A model generated the notes under the pieces. It had not been told where the DNA came from and made no database searches. It saw only the letters and a list, made by a program, of their open reading frames with translations. Below are positions 9,131 to 18,189 of a DNA stretch of 64,000 nt, in pieces. The number at the start of each line of letters is the position of its first letter. Within the stretch, counting starts at the first letter, position 1. Both the position numbers and the translations under genes were made by a program. Source of the DNA: Curtobacterium sp. MCPF17_002 (GTDB lineage: Bacteria > Actinomycetota > Actinomycetes > Actinomycetales > Microbacteriaceae); contig NZ_CP126251.1 of NCBI RefSeq assembly GCF_003234115.2, positions 1,860,001-1,924,000 of the forward strand, given 5' to 3'.

Positions 9131-10711
9131 TCACACCGGCGTCGACCCGTCCAACCGTGCTTCTTCGGCGTCGTAGCCCGCCCGCACCTGCCGCAGCACC
9201 AGGTCGTCGATCTCGTCGGCGTCCCGGAGCCGCAGCAGCGTCGCGGCCTTGTGCTGCACGAGCGCGAGTTCGAGGGCGACGGCGCTGTCGTGCCGCTGCA
9301 GCGCCGGGTGGTCGTCGTCCTCCTCCGCGCGCGCCTGGATCACGTCGAGGTGCGCCTCGTAGTCCTTCCGCACGCGCTCGACGGTGGCGCGGTCGGCACC
9401 GGTCGACCGGGCGAGCCGGGGGAGGGCGTCGAGCGCCTCCTGGATCGCGGTGCGCTCGGCGTACCGCCGTTCCTCGCCGACGGACTCGTCCTCGGGCAGT
9501 GCTGCACGTCGGAGCACGGCCGGCAGCACGAGGGCCTGACCGACGATCGTGACGACGACGACCCCGGCGGTGACGAAGACGATGAGGTCGCGGTCGGGGA
9601 ACGCCGCACCGGACTCGAGCGCGCGCGGCACAGCGACCGCCATCGCGAGCGACACGGCGCCCCGGAACCCGGCGAACCCGCTCACCAGGCGGTCCCGGTG
9701 CCCCTCGCGCGGTGCCCCGCCGGTCCGCCGGGTGACGACCCAGATCGTGCCGCCTGCGGCGTTGAGGAACGCGAACCGGACGAGCACGAGCGTGACCGCC
9801 ACGGCGGCGATGATCCCGGTCGCGCGGAGGAGTTCGGACGGGTCGAGTGCGCGCGCCGCCACCATCGCCTCGATGCCGACGAGCACGAACAGTGCGCCGT
9901 TGAGCAGGAACGTCAGGAAGGACCAGAACGCGCGCACCTGCTGCCGGGTCTCGGCGCGGTCGAGCTTCGGTCCCACCTGGCTCACCACGATGCCGGCAGC
10001 GACGACCGCGAGCACCCCGGACGCCCCGATCGCCTCGGCCGCGAGGAACGCGGCGAACGGCACGAGCAACGTCACGAGGTTCTCGAGCACCACGGTGTCG
10101 ACCCGCCGGAGGACGAGCGTGCCGACCCAGGCGGCCGCGAGACCGGCCGCGACGCCGCCGAGGTAGGACAGGACGAGCATCCCGGAGACGCTCCAGAACG
10201 TGAGTTCCTGCGTGCCGACGGTGACCGCGACGGCGATCCCGTAGACGACGAGCGTCGTGCCGTCGTTGACGAGGCTCTCGGCGCGGAGCACGGTGACGTT
10301 CCGGCGCGGGAGCATCTTCGTGAGGACGCCGACCGCGGTCGCGTCGGTGGGTGCCACCGCGGCGCCGAGCACCCAGGCCGGACCCCACGGCATGCCGAGC
10401 AGGTGGAGCAGCACCGCGACGGCACCGGCGGTGACCACGACGAGCAGGGTGCCCATCAGGACGATGCCGCGCAGGTTCTTCCGGATCTCGCGCAGCGACG
10501 TCGTGAGGCTCTCCCAGTAGAGGAGCGCGGGCAGGAACAGCAGCAGGACGGCGTCCGCCGGCAGCTGCACCTCCGAGAACTGCGGGACGAGGGCGAGGCC
10601 GGCCCCGAACACGAGCAGCAGCACCGGTGGCGCGACCCGGATCCGGTCGGCGACACCGGCCGTCACGGCGATGGCGAGGCCGAGCACGACCACCAGTTCA
10701 GGTCCCAGCAC
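9131..10711 (-). CDS. Na+/H+ (cation/proton) antiporter, CPA1 family
   Basis: 526 residues. Roughly twelve membrane helices occupy residues 1-400, including the CPA1 ion-site segment APTDATAV and the ESLVNDGT motif of the NhaP/NHE branch, plus SGFAGFRGAVSLA. A hydrophilic cytoplasmic tail of about 120 residues rich in Asp, Glu and Arg follows. The GTG at 10711 lies five bases after AGGAG; a second GTG six bases upstream overlaps that site. The family exchanges Na+ or K+ for protons in pH and salt homeostasis. A large palindrome lies between this gene and the one upstream on the same strand. Confidence 0.85.
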   Translation of the reverse strand: MLGPELVVVLGLAIAVTAGVADRIRVAPPVLLLVFGAGLALVPQFSEVQLPADAVLLLFLPALLYWESLTTSLREIRKNLRGIVLMGTLLVVVTAGAVAVLLHLLGMPWGPAWVLGAAVAPTDATAVGVLTKMLPRRNVTVLRAESLVNDGTTLVVYGIAVAVTVGTQELTFWSVSGMLVLSYLGGVAAGLAAAWVGTLVLRRVDTVVLENLVTLLVPFAAFLAAEAIGASGVLAVVAAGIVVSQVGPKLDRAETRQQVRAFWSFLTFLLNGALFVLVGIEAMVAARALDPSELLRATGIIAAVAVTLVLVRFAFLNAAGGTIWVVTRRTGGAPREGHRDRLVSGFAGFRGAVSLAMAVAVPRALESGAAFPDRDLIVFVTAGVVVVTIVGQALVLPAVLRRAALPEDESVGEERRYAERTAIQEALDALPRLARSTGADRATVERVRKDYEAHLDVIQARAEEDDDHPALQRHDSAVALELALVQHKAATLLRLRDADEIDDLVLRQVRAGYDAEEARLDGSTPV

Positions 10712-10840
10712 ACGCACTCCTCGTTCGACCGACGCTCCAGTCAACGCGCTGCGCGCTGTGCGCGCCCGTCCGGACGCGCCCAGCGGACCGGCGTCGGCCG
10801 ACCGCGGAGACCGGCGACGGCCCGAGGACGGTGACGACGA

Positions 10841-10884
10841 CGGACTGGAGGCGCGGTGCGGCGCCGCACCGCGCCTCCAGTCCG
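10841..10884. repeat. 44-bp perfect palindrome with CTGGAGGCGC arms
   Basis: Two 22-base arms are exact reverse complements with no spacer and begin CGGACTGGAGGCGC. The element lies downstream of the DUF427 gene on the same strand and could end its transcript, but no T-run follows on either side. The same arm core recurs at 20721, 41178 and 41472, and singly inside several genes, so it looks like a member of a dispersed palindromic family. Confidence 0.8.
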
Positions 10885-10927
10885 ATGTCGTGCCCACGTC
10901 GGGCCGCGGGGCGGCGGGGTGGCCCGG

Positions 10928-11737
10928 TCAGACCCGCAGGTCGGCGACCGCGACCTCCGCGACACCGTCGACCTCGACGGCGACGCGCTCACCCCAGAAC
11001 GCGACGAGGCCGCGCACCGCGGCGACCGCCGCGAACGGCGCGGGGTACGACCAGGCGACGTCCTCGACGGAGCCGTCGGCGCGGCGGACGGCCCAGTACT
11101 CCGTGGCGTGTCCCTTGTACGGGCACTCGCTGACGGTGTCGGTCGCGACGAGCGTGTCGAACCGGACGTCGGCGCGCGGCACGTACCAGCGGGTCGGCAG
11201 GCCGGTCTCGTACACGGCGACCGGGGCCGTCGTGTCGGCGAGCACCCGGTCACCGTCGCGGACGACGACGTGGCGGCTGCTCCGCAGGGCGTCCACCCGG
11301 TTGTGCGGGTCGCGGGGGTGCGTGATGACCGGCTCGTCCTCCTCGTACCAGGCGTCGAGGACGCCCGGGGTCCAGGTGACGCCGAGGTACCCGTCGAGTC
11401 CGTCGTCGTCCCAGGCCCACGCGACGTGACGGACGACGCGACCCGGCAGCACGAGGTCGTACCACCGGCGGGCCGGACGGACCGGTCGCCACGACCGGCC
11501 GGGTGCCGGAGCGTCCTCGGCGACGCGGAGCAGGTCGGTGCGGACGTCGGCGACGGGGATCCCGTACTCCGGGACCTTCTGCGCCGCCTCCCACACGAGG
11601 ATCGGGGCGACGGTGTCCACGACCGTGACCTCGTCGGTGACCGCGCGGACCCGGCGGCTGCTCGGTTCCCAGGTGACGTGGTCGGGCAGGGGTGGGTGGC
11701 GGCGACGGAGCGTGGCTGATTCGACGGGGTGCGACAC
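10928..11737 (-). CDS. DUF427 domain protein (tandem domains)
   Basis: 269 residues with two DUF427-like halves. Each carries the pattern of a strand ADTxxPVxVxExG followed by a Trp/Tyr-rich block. The second copy (about 150-250) is the clearer, with the diagnostic SECPYKGHATEYW and a WSYPxP motif. The first (about 35-135) has a degenerate version around VPEYGIP. The family is a small beta barrel of unknown activity. It is transcribed divergently from the monooxygenase operon across about 137 bases. Confidence 0.75.
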   Translation of the reverse strand: MSHPVESATLRRRHPPLPDHVTWEPSSRRVRAVTDEVTVVDTVAPILVWEAAQKVPEYGIPVADVRTDLLRVAEDAPAPGRSWRPVRPARRWYDLVLPGRVVRHVAWAWDDDGLDGYLGVTWTPGVLDAWYEEDEPVITHPRDPHNRVDALRSSRHVVVRDGDRVLADTTAPVAVYETGLPTRWYVPRADVRFDTLVATDTVSECPYKGHATEYWAVRRADGSVEDVAWSYPAPFAAVAAVRGLVAFWGERVAVEVDGVAEVAVADLRV

Positions 11738-11874
11738 GGGGGTGATGATGCTCCCCGGACGGCGATCGTGCCGTTCTTGACGTTCCGTGACGAACCGCGG
11801 CGTCGCGTTACACGGACACTCGTGCGCTGTCGGCGGTGCGTGTTTCGATCACTCCACTGACGAGGGAGTGCTCC

Positions 11875-12930
11875 ATGACACACGTCGACCGGATCGCCCG
11901 CGCGGCCTCGGTGCCGCTGCGGATCGCGGTGTTCTCGCACGGCACGGAAGCACCGCCCGCCGGCCGTGCGTACCGCGACGAGCTCGAGCTGTTCGTCGCC
12001 GCGGAACGCCTCGGCTACGACGGCGCCTGGGTGCGCCAGTTCCACTTCCGGCACGACGACGACCCGCGGCGCGGGGGACTGCCGGCACCGTTCGTGTTCT
12101 TCGCGGCCCTCGCCGAACGGACGTCCACCCTCCGCCTCGGGCTCGGCGCGGTGACCCTGCCGCACGAGGACCCGGTCCGCGTCGCCGAGGACGCCGCCGT
12201 GCTCGACGCGCTGAGCGACGGACGGGTCGAACTCGGCGTCGCGAACGGTGGCGGTCCGGAGACCCTCGACGTCTTCGCGCCGGCACTCGTCGGGGCCGAC
12301 CACGACACGCGTCGCTCGGCGTTCGACGAGCAGCTCGCACGACTGCTCGGGGCGCTCCGCGGCGAGACACTCGGCACCGGAACCGCACGGCTCAACCCGG
12401 ACGGCAGTGCACTGCTCGACCGCATCTGGGACGCCACGCTCACCGCGGAGAGCGCCGCGATCGCCGCGGCCCGCGGGCACGGTGTGCTCGTCGGCACCAC
12501 GCAGACCGTGCCGGCCGAGGTCACGGCGGCGGCGTACCACGAAGCACTGCCGGACGGTGCGACGCCCCGGGTGGCGCTGTCCACCGCGATCTACCCGGCG
12601 CGGGACCGGGACACCGCTCTGCGTGAAGCACGCGACGGCATCGAGGCGAAGTACGCGTGGGGGGAGTCCTTCCTGCCGCCCGCGACGACGCTCGCCGAGA
12701 AGGCCGCCTCGCTGCAGTTGCACTACGGCACCGCCGAGGACATCGCCGCGTCGATCGCGGCGGCACCGTCGACCCGGTTCGCGACGCAGCTCAACGTGCA
12801 GGTCGAGCACGGCTACCCGGACTACGGGCGACGGCGCGAGGCGTTGGCGCTGTTCGCCGAGGACGTGGCACCGCTGATCGGGGCGACCGTCGGGTCCTCG
12901 GTGTCCGGGCTGTCGGCGGTGTCCGCATGA
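11875..12930 (+). CDS. LLM-class flavin-dependent oxidoreductase (luciferase-like)
   Basis: 351 residues of the bacterial luciferase-like superfamily: an early strand RIAVFSHG, the segment LGYDGAWVRQFHF, the central block LRLGLGAVTLPHEDPVRVAEDAAVLDALS (in two parts) and GRVELGVANGG. These form the FMNH2-binding TIM barrel that activates O2. The ATG lies six bases after GGGAG. It is the first gene of an operon of seven, all joined by overlaps or very short gaps. Association with two NtaA/SnaA-type monooxygenases and a Dpp-type importer suggests uptake and oxidative cleavage of an organosulfur or amine compound, but the substrate is inferred only in outline. Confidence 0.8.
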   Translation: MTHVDRIARAASVPLRIAVFSHGTEAPPAGRAYRDELELFVAAERLGYDGAWVRQFHFRHDDDPRRGGLPAPFVFFAALAERTSTLRLGLGAVTLPHEDPVRVAEDAAVLDALSDGRVELGVANGGGPETLDVFAPALVGADHDTRRSAFDEQLARLLGALRGETLGTGTARLNPDGSALLDRIWDATLTAESAAIAAARGHGVLVGTTQTVPAEVTAAAYHEALPDGATPRVALSTAIYPARDRDTALREARDGIEAKYAWGESFLPPATTLAEKAASLQLHYGTAEDIAASIAAAPSTRFATQLNVQVEHGYPDYGRRREALALFAEDVAPLIGATVGSSVSGLSAVSA

Positions 12931-14279
12931 CCCGCGACGGTGGCCTCGTCCTCGGTGGCATGGTCTTCTACCCCGGCGGCGAGCACGTCACGAGCTGGCG
13001 TCTGCCCGGCAGCGAGCCCGACGCCTACCTCGACATCGAGTACTACGCCCGGTTCGCCCAGACGCTCGAGCGCGGCGGGTTCGCCACGCTCTTCATCGCC
13101 GACGAGCTGTACGTGTGGGACCGGTTCGAGTCCGGCATCGACCACGTCGTCAACATCCGGACGGAGCCGTTCACCCTGCTCGGTGCCCTGTCGCAGCGGA
13201 CCGAGCACATCGGACTCGCCGCGACGATCTCGACGACCTACAACGAGCCCTACCACGTCGCCCGGAAGCTGGCCTCGCTCGACCACCTCAGCGAGGGCCG
13301 CGCGGCGTGGAACCTCGTCACGAGCGCCTCCGACGAGGAAGCCTGGAACTTCGGCCGCGACGCGAACCTCGACCACGCCGTCCGCTACCGCCGGGGCGCC
13401 GAGTTCGTCGACGTCGTGCAGGGACTCTGGGACAGCTGGGACGACGACGCGTTCCTGTACGACCAGTCGTCCGGGTACTTCGCGAAGCGCGAGGGTCTGC
13501 ACGTGCTCGACCACGAGGGCGAGTTCTTCCGGGTCCGTGGTCCCCTCAACATCGCCCGACCGCCGCAGGCGCACCCCGTGCTGTTCCAGGCCGGCGCGTC
13601 CGAGGCGGGTCGGGCCCTCGCCGGTGCCGCCGCCGAGGGCGTCTTCACCCTCTGGCAGGACGGCCTCGCCGAGGCGCAGACGCTCTACGCGGACTACAAG
13701 CGCCGGGCCGCCGAGCACGGTCGCGACCCGTCGTCGATCCTCGTCCTGCCCGCGGTCTCGCCGGTGATCGGCGACACCGAGGCCGATGCGCTCCGCCAGC
13801 TCGACGAGATCGAGGAGCTCACCCCGGACCGCGTCTCGCTCGACCTGCTGTCCCACTACCTGCAGACCGACCTGTCCGACCGACCGCTCGACGCACCGTT
13901 CGAGCACGCGTTCGACGAGTCGTCGGTCACCCAGTCGAAGTCGGTGTACGAGTCCATCCGCCGGATCGCGTCGGAGGCCACGACGCTCCGCGAGGTCTAC
14001 CGGACGATCCTCCGTCGACGGTTCCTGCCGGGCACGCCTGAGCAGATCGCGGACCACCTGACGGAACGGTACGAGCAGGACGCCGCCGACGGCTTCATGC
14101 TGGCGTTCTCGTCGATCCCGGTGAGCGTCGACCGGTTCGTCGACCAGGTCGTGCCGGAGCTCGAGCGTCGCGGCGTGTACGACCGCGCGTACCGGGGCAC
14201 GACGCTCCGTGAGCACCTCGGGCTGGACCGTCCGGCGAGCCGGTTCGCCGACACCGCGGCGACGGAGGTGTCCGCATGA
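12927..14279 (+). CDS. NtaA/SnaA/DszA-type FMN-dependent monooxygenase
   Basis: 450 residues matching the nitrilotriacetate/desulfurisation monooxygenase family. Landmarks are the N-terminal strand with PGGEHVTSWR, the aromatic segment ELYVWDRF, TTYNEPYHVAR (the typical flavin-site block), GRAAWNLVTS and the substrate-loop region EGEFFRVRGPLNIARPPQ. Family members take FMNH2 from a separate reductase, which is not encoded here. The start overlaps the preceding stop (ATGA), showing tight coupling. The next gene is a clear paralogue, sharing most of these blocks, so the pair arose by duplication. Confidence 0.85.
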   Translation: MTRDGGLVLGGMVFYPGGEHVTSWRLPGSEPDAYLDIEYYARFAQTLERGGFATLFIADELYVWDRFESGIDHVVNIRTEPFTLLGALSQRTEHIGLAATISTTYNEPYHVARKLASLDHLSEGRAAWNLVTSASDEEAWNFGRDANLDHAVRYRRGAEFVDVVQGLWDSWDDDAFLYDQSSGYFAKREGLHVLDHEGEFFRVRGPLNIARPPQAHPVLFQAGASEAGRALAGAAAEGVFTLWQDGLAEAQTLYADYKRRAAEHGRDPSSILVLPAVSPVIGDTEADALRQLDEIEELTPDRVSLDLLSHYLQTDLSDRPLDAPFEHAFDESSVTQSKSVYESIRRIASEATTLREVYRTILRRRFLPGTPEQIADHLTERYEQDAADGFMLAFSSIPVSVDRFVDQVVPELERRGVYDRAYRGTTLREHLGLDRPASRFADTAATEVSA

Positions 14280-15598
14280 GTGACCGCATCCTGCTCGGCG
14301 CCTTCGCCTTCCACCCCGGCGGCGCGCACGTCACGGGCTGGCGGCACCCGTCGTCCCGTCCCGCCGAGCACCTCACCATCGGGCACCACCGGCACATCGC
14401 GCAGACCGCCGAGCGCGGGTTCTTCGACACGCTGTTCCTCGCCGACGGCCTGTACTTCTGGGACCGCTACCCGTCCGGCGTCGACCACTACGGCGCGCTC
14501 CGTCCGGAACCGTTCACGCTGCTCGCCGCGCTCTCGCAGGTCACGTCGCGGATCGGCCTCGCCGCCACCGTCTCGACCACGTACAACGAGCCGTACCACG
14601 TCGCCCGCACGATCGCCTCGCTCGACCACCTCAGCCGGGGCCGGGCCGCGTGGAACCTCGTGACGAGCCGCTACGACGAAGAGGCGCGCAACTTCGGCGG
14701 CGACACCCACATCGACCACTCCCGCCGGTACGAGCGGGGCCGCGAGTTCGTCGACGTCGTGCACGGGCTGCTGGACAGCTGGGACGACGACGCCATCCGT
14801 GCCGACGCAGCGTCCGGGGTCTTCGCCGACCGCGACAAGCTGCACCGGCTCGACCACGACGGCGAGTTCTTCCGCGTGCGCGGGCCGCTCAACATCGCCC
14901 GACCGCCCCAGGGCCACCCGCTGCTGTTCCAGGCCGGCGGCTCGGAGTCCGGACTCGAACTCGCGGCGGACACCGCCGACGCGGTGTTCACCCGCGGGGG
15001 ATCCGCGAGCGAGGTGCGCCGGTTCGTCGACGACCTCCGCGCCCGAGCGGTCCGGCACGGCCGGGCCGCCGACGCGGTGAAGGTCATGCCGTCGGTGATG
15101 CCGGTCGTGGGGGAGACCGCTGCCGACGCCCGTGCCGAAGCGGACGCGATCCTGGCCCTCACGCCGGACGCCCTCATCCTCGAGGACGTGTCGCACCAGA
15201 TCGGGCAGGACCTCTCCGGCCGCGACGTCGACGCACCCTTCGACTACGCGGCGGAGTTCGACACCTCGAACGAGACCCGATCGCCGAAGCCCGCGGTCGA
15301 GCGCCTCATCGCGGACGGCCCCGCCACACCGCGGGACGTCTACTCGTGGTCCTACCGCCGCCAGCTGCTGACCGGGACCGGACCGGAGATCGCCGACCGG
15401 CTCGAGGAACTCAGCGACGACGGCGGCGCGGACGGCTTCATCGTGCAGTTCCCGTACCTGCCCGGTGGCATCGACCGCTTCGTCGACCACGTCGTCCCGG
15501 AACTGCAGCGCCGTGGCCGGACCGCCACGACGTACGACGACCTCACCCTGCGCGAACGGTTCGGACACCCCCGTGTGCCGGACCGCGCGCACCGCTGA
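14276..15598 (+). CDS. NtaA/SnaA/DszA-type FMN-dependent monooxygenase (paralogue)
   Basis: 440 residues, collinear with the previous gene throughout: PGGAHVTGWRHP, GLYFWDRYPSG, TTYNEPYHVAR, GRAAWNLVTSRYDEEARNF and GEFFRVRGPLNIARPPQG. Divergence concentrates in the loops that usually line the substrate pocket, so the two enzymes probably handle different but related substrates. It too starts on an ATGA overlap. A gap of about 40 bases with its own AGGAG leads to the solute-binding protein gene. Confidence 0.85.
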   Translation: MSDRILLGAFAFHPGGAHVTGWRHPSSRPAEHLTIGHHRHIAQTAERGFFDTLFLADGLYFWDRYPSGVDHYGALRPEPFTLLAALSQVTSRIGLAATVSTTYNEPYHVARTIASLDHLSRGRAAWNLVTSRYDEEARNFGGDTHIDHSRRYERGREFVDVVHGLLDSWDDDAIRADAASGVFADRDKLHRLDHDGEFFRVRGPLNIARPPQGHPLLFQAGGSESGLELAADTADAVFTRGGSASEVRRFVDDLRARAVRHGRAADAVKVMPSVMPVVGETAADARAEADAILALTPDALILEDVSHQIGQDLSGRDVDAPFDYAAEFDTSNETRSPKPAVERLIADGPATPRDVYSWSYRRQLLTGTGPEIADRLEELSDDGGADGFIVQFPYLPGGIDRFVDHVVPELQRRGRTATTYDDLTLRERFGHPRVPDRAHR

Positions 15599-15640
15599 CC
15601 GCACACCACCTCGAACCACCCGAACCCACAGGAGTCCATC

Positions 15641-17209
15641 GTGACCGTCGACCTCACGTCGCGACGGCGGCGCCTCAAGCGCCTCGCCCTCGCCGCCGCA
15701 GCATCCGCACTCGCCCTCACACTGGCGGCCTGCTCGTCCGGGGGCGCCGCCGCCGGCGGTTCCGGCACCTCGTCCGACGTCGGCGTCTACAAGCTCGGAC
15801 TGCAGGAGCCCGACAGCACCATCAACCCGCTCACCACGTCCGACTACAACGCGATGTTCCTGGTCGGGCTGGCGTCCGAGGGGCTGCTCAGCCAGGACGC
15901 GAAGGGGAAGCTCGAGGGGCGTCTCGCGAAGTCGTGGAAAGCCTCGTCCGACGGCCGCACCTGGACCGTGACGCTCCGCGACGGGCTGGAGTTCTCCGAC
16001 GGCTCCGCGCTGACGAGCAAGGACGTCGTGTCGACGTTCGACTCGATCATCGGCGGGGACAGCCAGTCGCCCGGCAAGTCGAGCTTCGACGGCATCCTGG
16101 CGTCGGTCACCGCCGACGGCGACTCCGCGGTGACCTTCGCGCTGGCGAAGCCCTACGCCGACTTCCCGTACCTGCTCACCGGCTCGAACACGACGATCCA
16201 GCCCGCCGGCTTCTCCGCGTCGACCAACTGGGCCAAGAAGCCGGTCGGCGCCGGCCAGTTCGTGCTGTCGAAGTACTCCGCCGGCCAGGGCGTGACGTTC
16301 ACGAAGAACCCGAAGTACTGGGATGCGAAGGACGTCGACCTGTCCGAGCTCGACGTGAAGTTCTACGCCGACGACCAGGCGCAGCTCCTCGCGTTCCAGA
16401 GCGGCGAGATCGACCAGATCGCGTCGAGCCCCACGGTGACCTCGACGCTGAAGGGCTCCGACCACAAGGAGACCGAGCCCTACTACAACAAGTTCGACGG
16501 CATCTTCCTCGACGTCACGAAGGCGCCGTTCGACGACCCGAAGGTGCGCGAGGCGTTCGCGTTGGCCCTCGACCGCAAGGAGATCGTCAAGACGGTCTAC
16601 GGCGGCGACGCGTCCGTCGGCAACGACACCACCTTCTTCCCGGGCTCGGCGATCCAGCCGAAGGGCCTCGACCAGCGGGAGCAGGACACCGCGAAGGTCA
16701 AGCAGCTCCTCGGTGGGAAGACGGTCTCGTTCGCGATCACGACCCTCGACTCCGAGAAGACCCTCGCGCAGGTCGTCCAGCAGCAGCTCGAAGCGGTCGG
16801 CGGGTTCGACGTCACCCTCAAGGTGCTCACGAGCGCGCAGTACTACGCCGACGGTGACGACACCCCGTGGCTCAACGCCCCGGTGACGATCACCAACTGG
16901 GCGCAGCGACTGCCGGCCCAGTACGTCGACCTCATCTACCGCTCGGGCGCGGCCTGGAACGCCTCGAAGTACTCGAACACGACGCTCGAGACGCTCACCG
17001 ACGAGTACGAGTCCACCACCTCCGCATCCGAGCGCCAGGACCTCGCCGACCAGATCGCCGAGATCGAGTGGACGGACCTGCCGGTCATCGTCCCCGCGTT
17101 CGCGTCGAGCAAGATCGTCCTGCAGCAGCACGTCACCGGGACGTTCCGGTCCGGCCAGGACTTCCCCGGCGGCTTCGACTTCCGCGGGATCGGGGTCAGC
17201 TCGTCATGA
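15641..17209 (+). CDS. ABC transporter substrate-binding lipoprotein (SBP_bac_5, Dpp/Opp type)
   Basis: 522 residues. A twin basic stretch (RRRRLKR) precedes a hydrophobic signal and the lipobox LAACS, so the mature protein would begin at the lipidated Cys. The body follows the family-5 pattern: LGLQEPDSTINPL, a TWTVTLRDGLEFSDGS block, PVGAGQFVLSKY and the VREAFALALDRKEIV helix near the hinge. Family-5 proteins capture oligopeptides, nickel complexes and other solutes. The GTG lies after AGGAG with a spacing of seven bases. Its stop overlaps the permease start. Confidence 0.9.
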   Translation: MTVDLTSRRRRLKRLALAAAASALALTLAACSSGGAAAGGSGTSSDVGVYKLGLQEPDSTINPLTTSDYNAMFLVGLASEGLLSQDAKGKLEGRLAKSWKASSDGRTWTVTLRDGLEFSDGSALTSKDVVSTFDSIIGGDSQSPGKSSFDGILASVTADGDSAVTFALAKPYADFPYLLTGSNTTIQPAGFSASTNWAKKPVGAGQFVLSKYSAGQGVTFTKNPKYWDAKDVDLSELDVKFYADDQAQLLAFQSGEIDQIASSPTVTSTLKGSDHKETEPYYNKFDGIFLDVTKAPFDDPKVREAFALALDRKEIVKTVYGGDASVGNDTTFFPGSAIQPKGLDQREQDTAKVKQLLGGKTVSFAITTLDSEKTLAQVVQQQLEAVGGFDVTLKVLTSAQYYADGDDTPWLNAPVTITNWAQRLPAQYVDLIYRSGAAWNASKYSNTTLETLTDEYESTTSASERQDLADQIAEIEWTDLPVIVPAFASSKIVLQQHVTGTFRSGQDFPGGFDFRGIGVSSS

Positions 17210-18189
17210 GCACCGCGCGCCGCCGTCGTCTGCTGGCCCTCGTCGGGCGTCGGGTCGTCCAGATCCCGCTCGTCCTCGTCGTGGTCTCCGTGCTGACGTT
17301 CTGGCTCGTCCAGGTCGTGCCCGGCGACCCCGGTCGGAACGCCCTGGGTCAGTACGCGACGGCGGCGCAGGTGCACGCCTGGAACGTCCAGCACGGACTC
17401 GACGGGTCGCTCGTCTCGCGCTACCTGCACTGGATCGGCGGCTTCGTGACGGGCGACTGGGGCACCAGCTTCGTGTACTCCGAGCCGGTCCGGGACCTCG
17501 TGCTCGGGCGGCTCGGCAACTCGCTCCTGCTCGGTGCCTACGCGTTCGTGATCATGGTGCCGGTGGCGATCGCGCTCGGCGCCGTCCAGGCCTACCGGCA
17601 GGGGCGTCGGTCCGACCGCGCCATCACGGTGGGACTCCTCACCGTGTCCGCGGTCCCCGAGTTCGTCGTCGGGATCGTGCTGCTCCTCGTGTTCGCCGTC
17701 TGGCTGCGGGTCGTGCCCGTGCAGGCCTCCGGGGCGCTCGACGCCGGGTTCGGGGAACGGCTCCGCGTCCTCACGTTGCCCGCCGTGGTCCTCGCGCTGG
17801 CGTACCTCGCGGTGCTCACCCGGATGGTGCGCGCCGGCACGATCGACACCATCCGCTCGCAGTTCCACCGGACCGCCGTGCTGAAGGGACTCACGAACGG
17901 GCAGATCGTCCGGCGCCACGTGATCCGGAACGCGCTGATCCCGACGTTCTCGGTGCTCGGCATCTACCTCGGCACGCTCCTCGGCGGCAGCGTCATCGTC
18001 GAGACCCTGTTCTCGTACCCGGGGCTCGGTGCGCTGCTCGTGTCCGCCGCCGAGCGCAAGGACGCCCTGCTGCTGGAGAGCGGCGTGATGCTCGCCGGCG
18101 CGATGTCGCTCGGCGCGCTGCTGCTCACCGACCTGCTGTTCGTCGTCGTCGACCCGCGGATCCGCTTCGAACGGAGGGCCACCGCATGA
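17206..18189 (+). CDS. ABC transporter permease (DppB type)
   Basis: 327 residues with six membrane helices. The N-terminal signature VVSVLTFWLVQVVPGDP is typical of DppB/OppB permeases. The EAA-type coupling loop is visible near residue 230 (AVLKGLTNGQIVRRHVIRNAL), where the ATPase docks. The end, DLLFVVVDPRIRF, is also characteristic. The gene overlaps both neighbours by four bases. Confidence 0.9.
   Translation: MSTARRRRLLALVGRRVVQIPLVLVVVSVLTFWLVQVVPGDPGRNALGQYATAAQVHAWNVQHGLDGSLVSRYLHWIGGFVTGDWGTSFVYSEPVRDLVLGRLGNSLLLGAYAFVIMVPVAIALGAVQAYRQGRRSDRAITVGLLTVSAVPEFVVGIVLLLVFAVWLRVVPVQASGALDAGFGERLRVLTLPAVVLALAYLAVLTRMVRAGTIDTIRSQFHRTAVLKGLTNGQIVRRHVIRNALIPTFSVLGIYLGTLLGGSVIVETLFSYPGLGALLVSAAERKDALLLESGVMLAGAMSLGALLLTDLLFVVVDPRIRFERRATA

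Noticed and set aside
8868-10388. Long Arg/Gly-rich minus-strand frame over the antiporter gene
   Set aside because: It is a shadow of the antiporter coding sequence in another frame. The antiporter reading has membrane helices and family motifs.
11738-11874. Riboswitch or attenuator before the monooxygenase operon
   Set aside because: No recognisable SAM-type or other conserved leader structure could be seen in the 137-base gap.
10741-12810. Long minus-strand frame opposite the first monooxygenase gene and DUF427 gene
   Set aside because: Low-complexity Arg/Ser composition and overlap with two well-supported genes.
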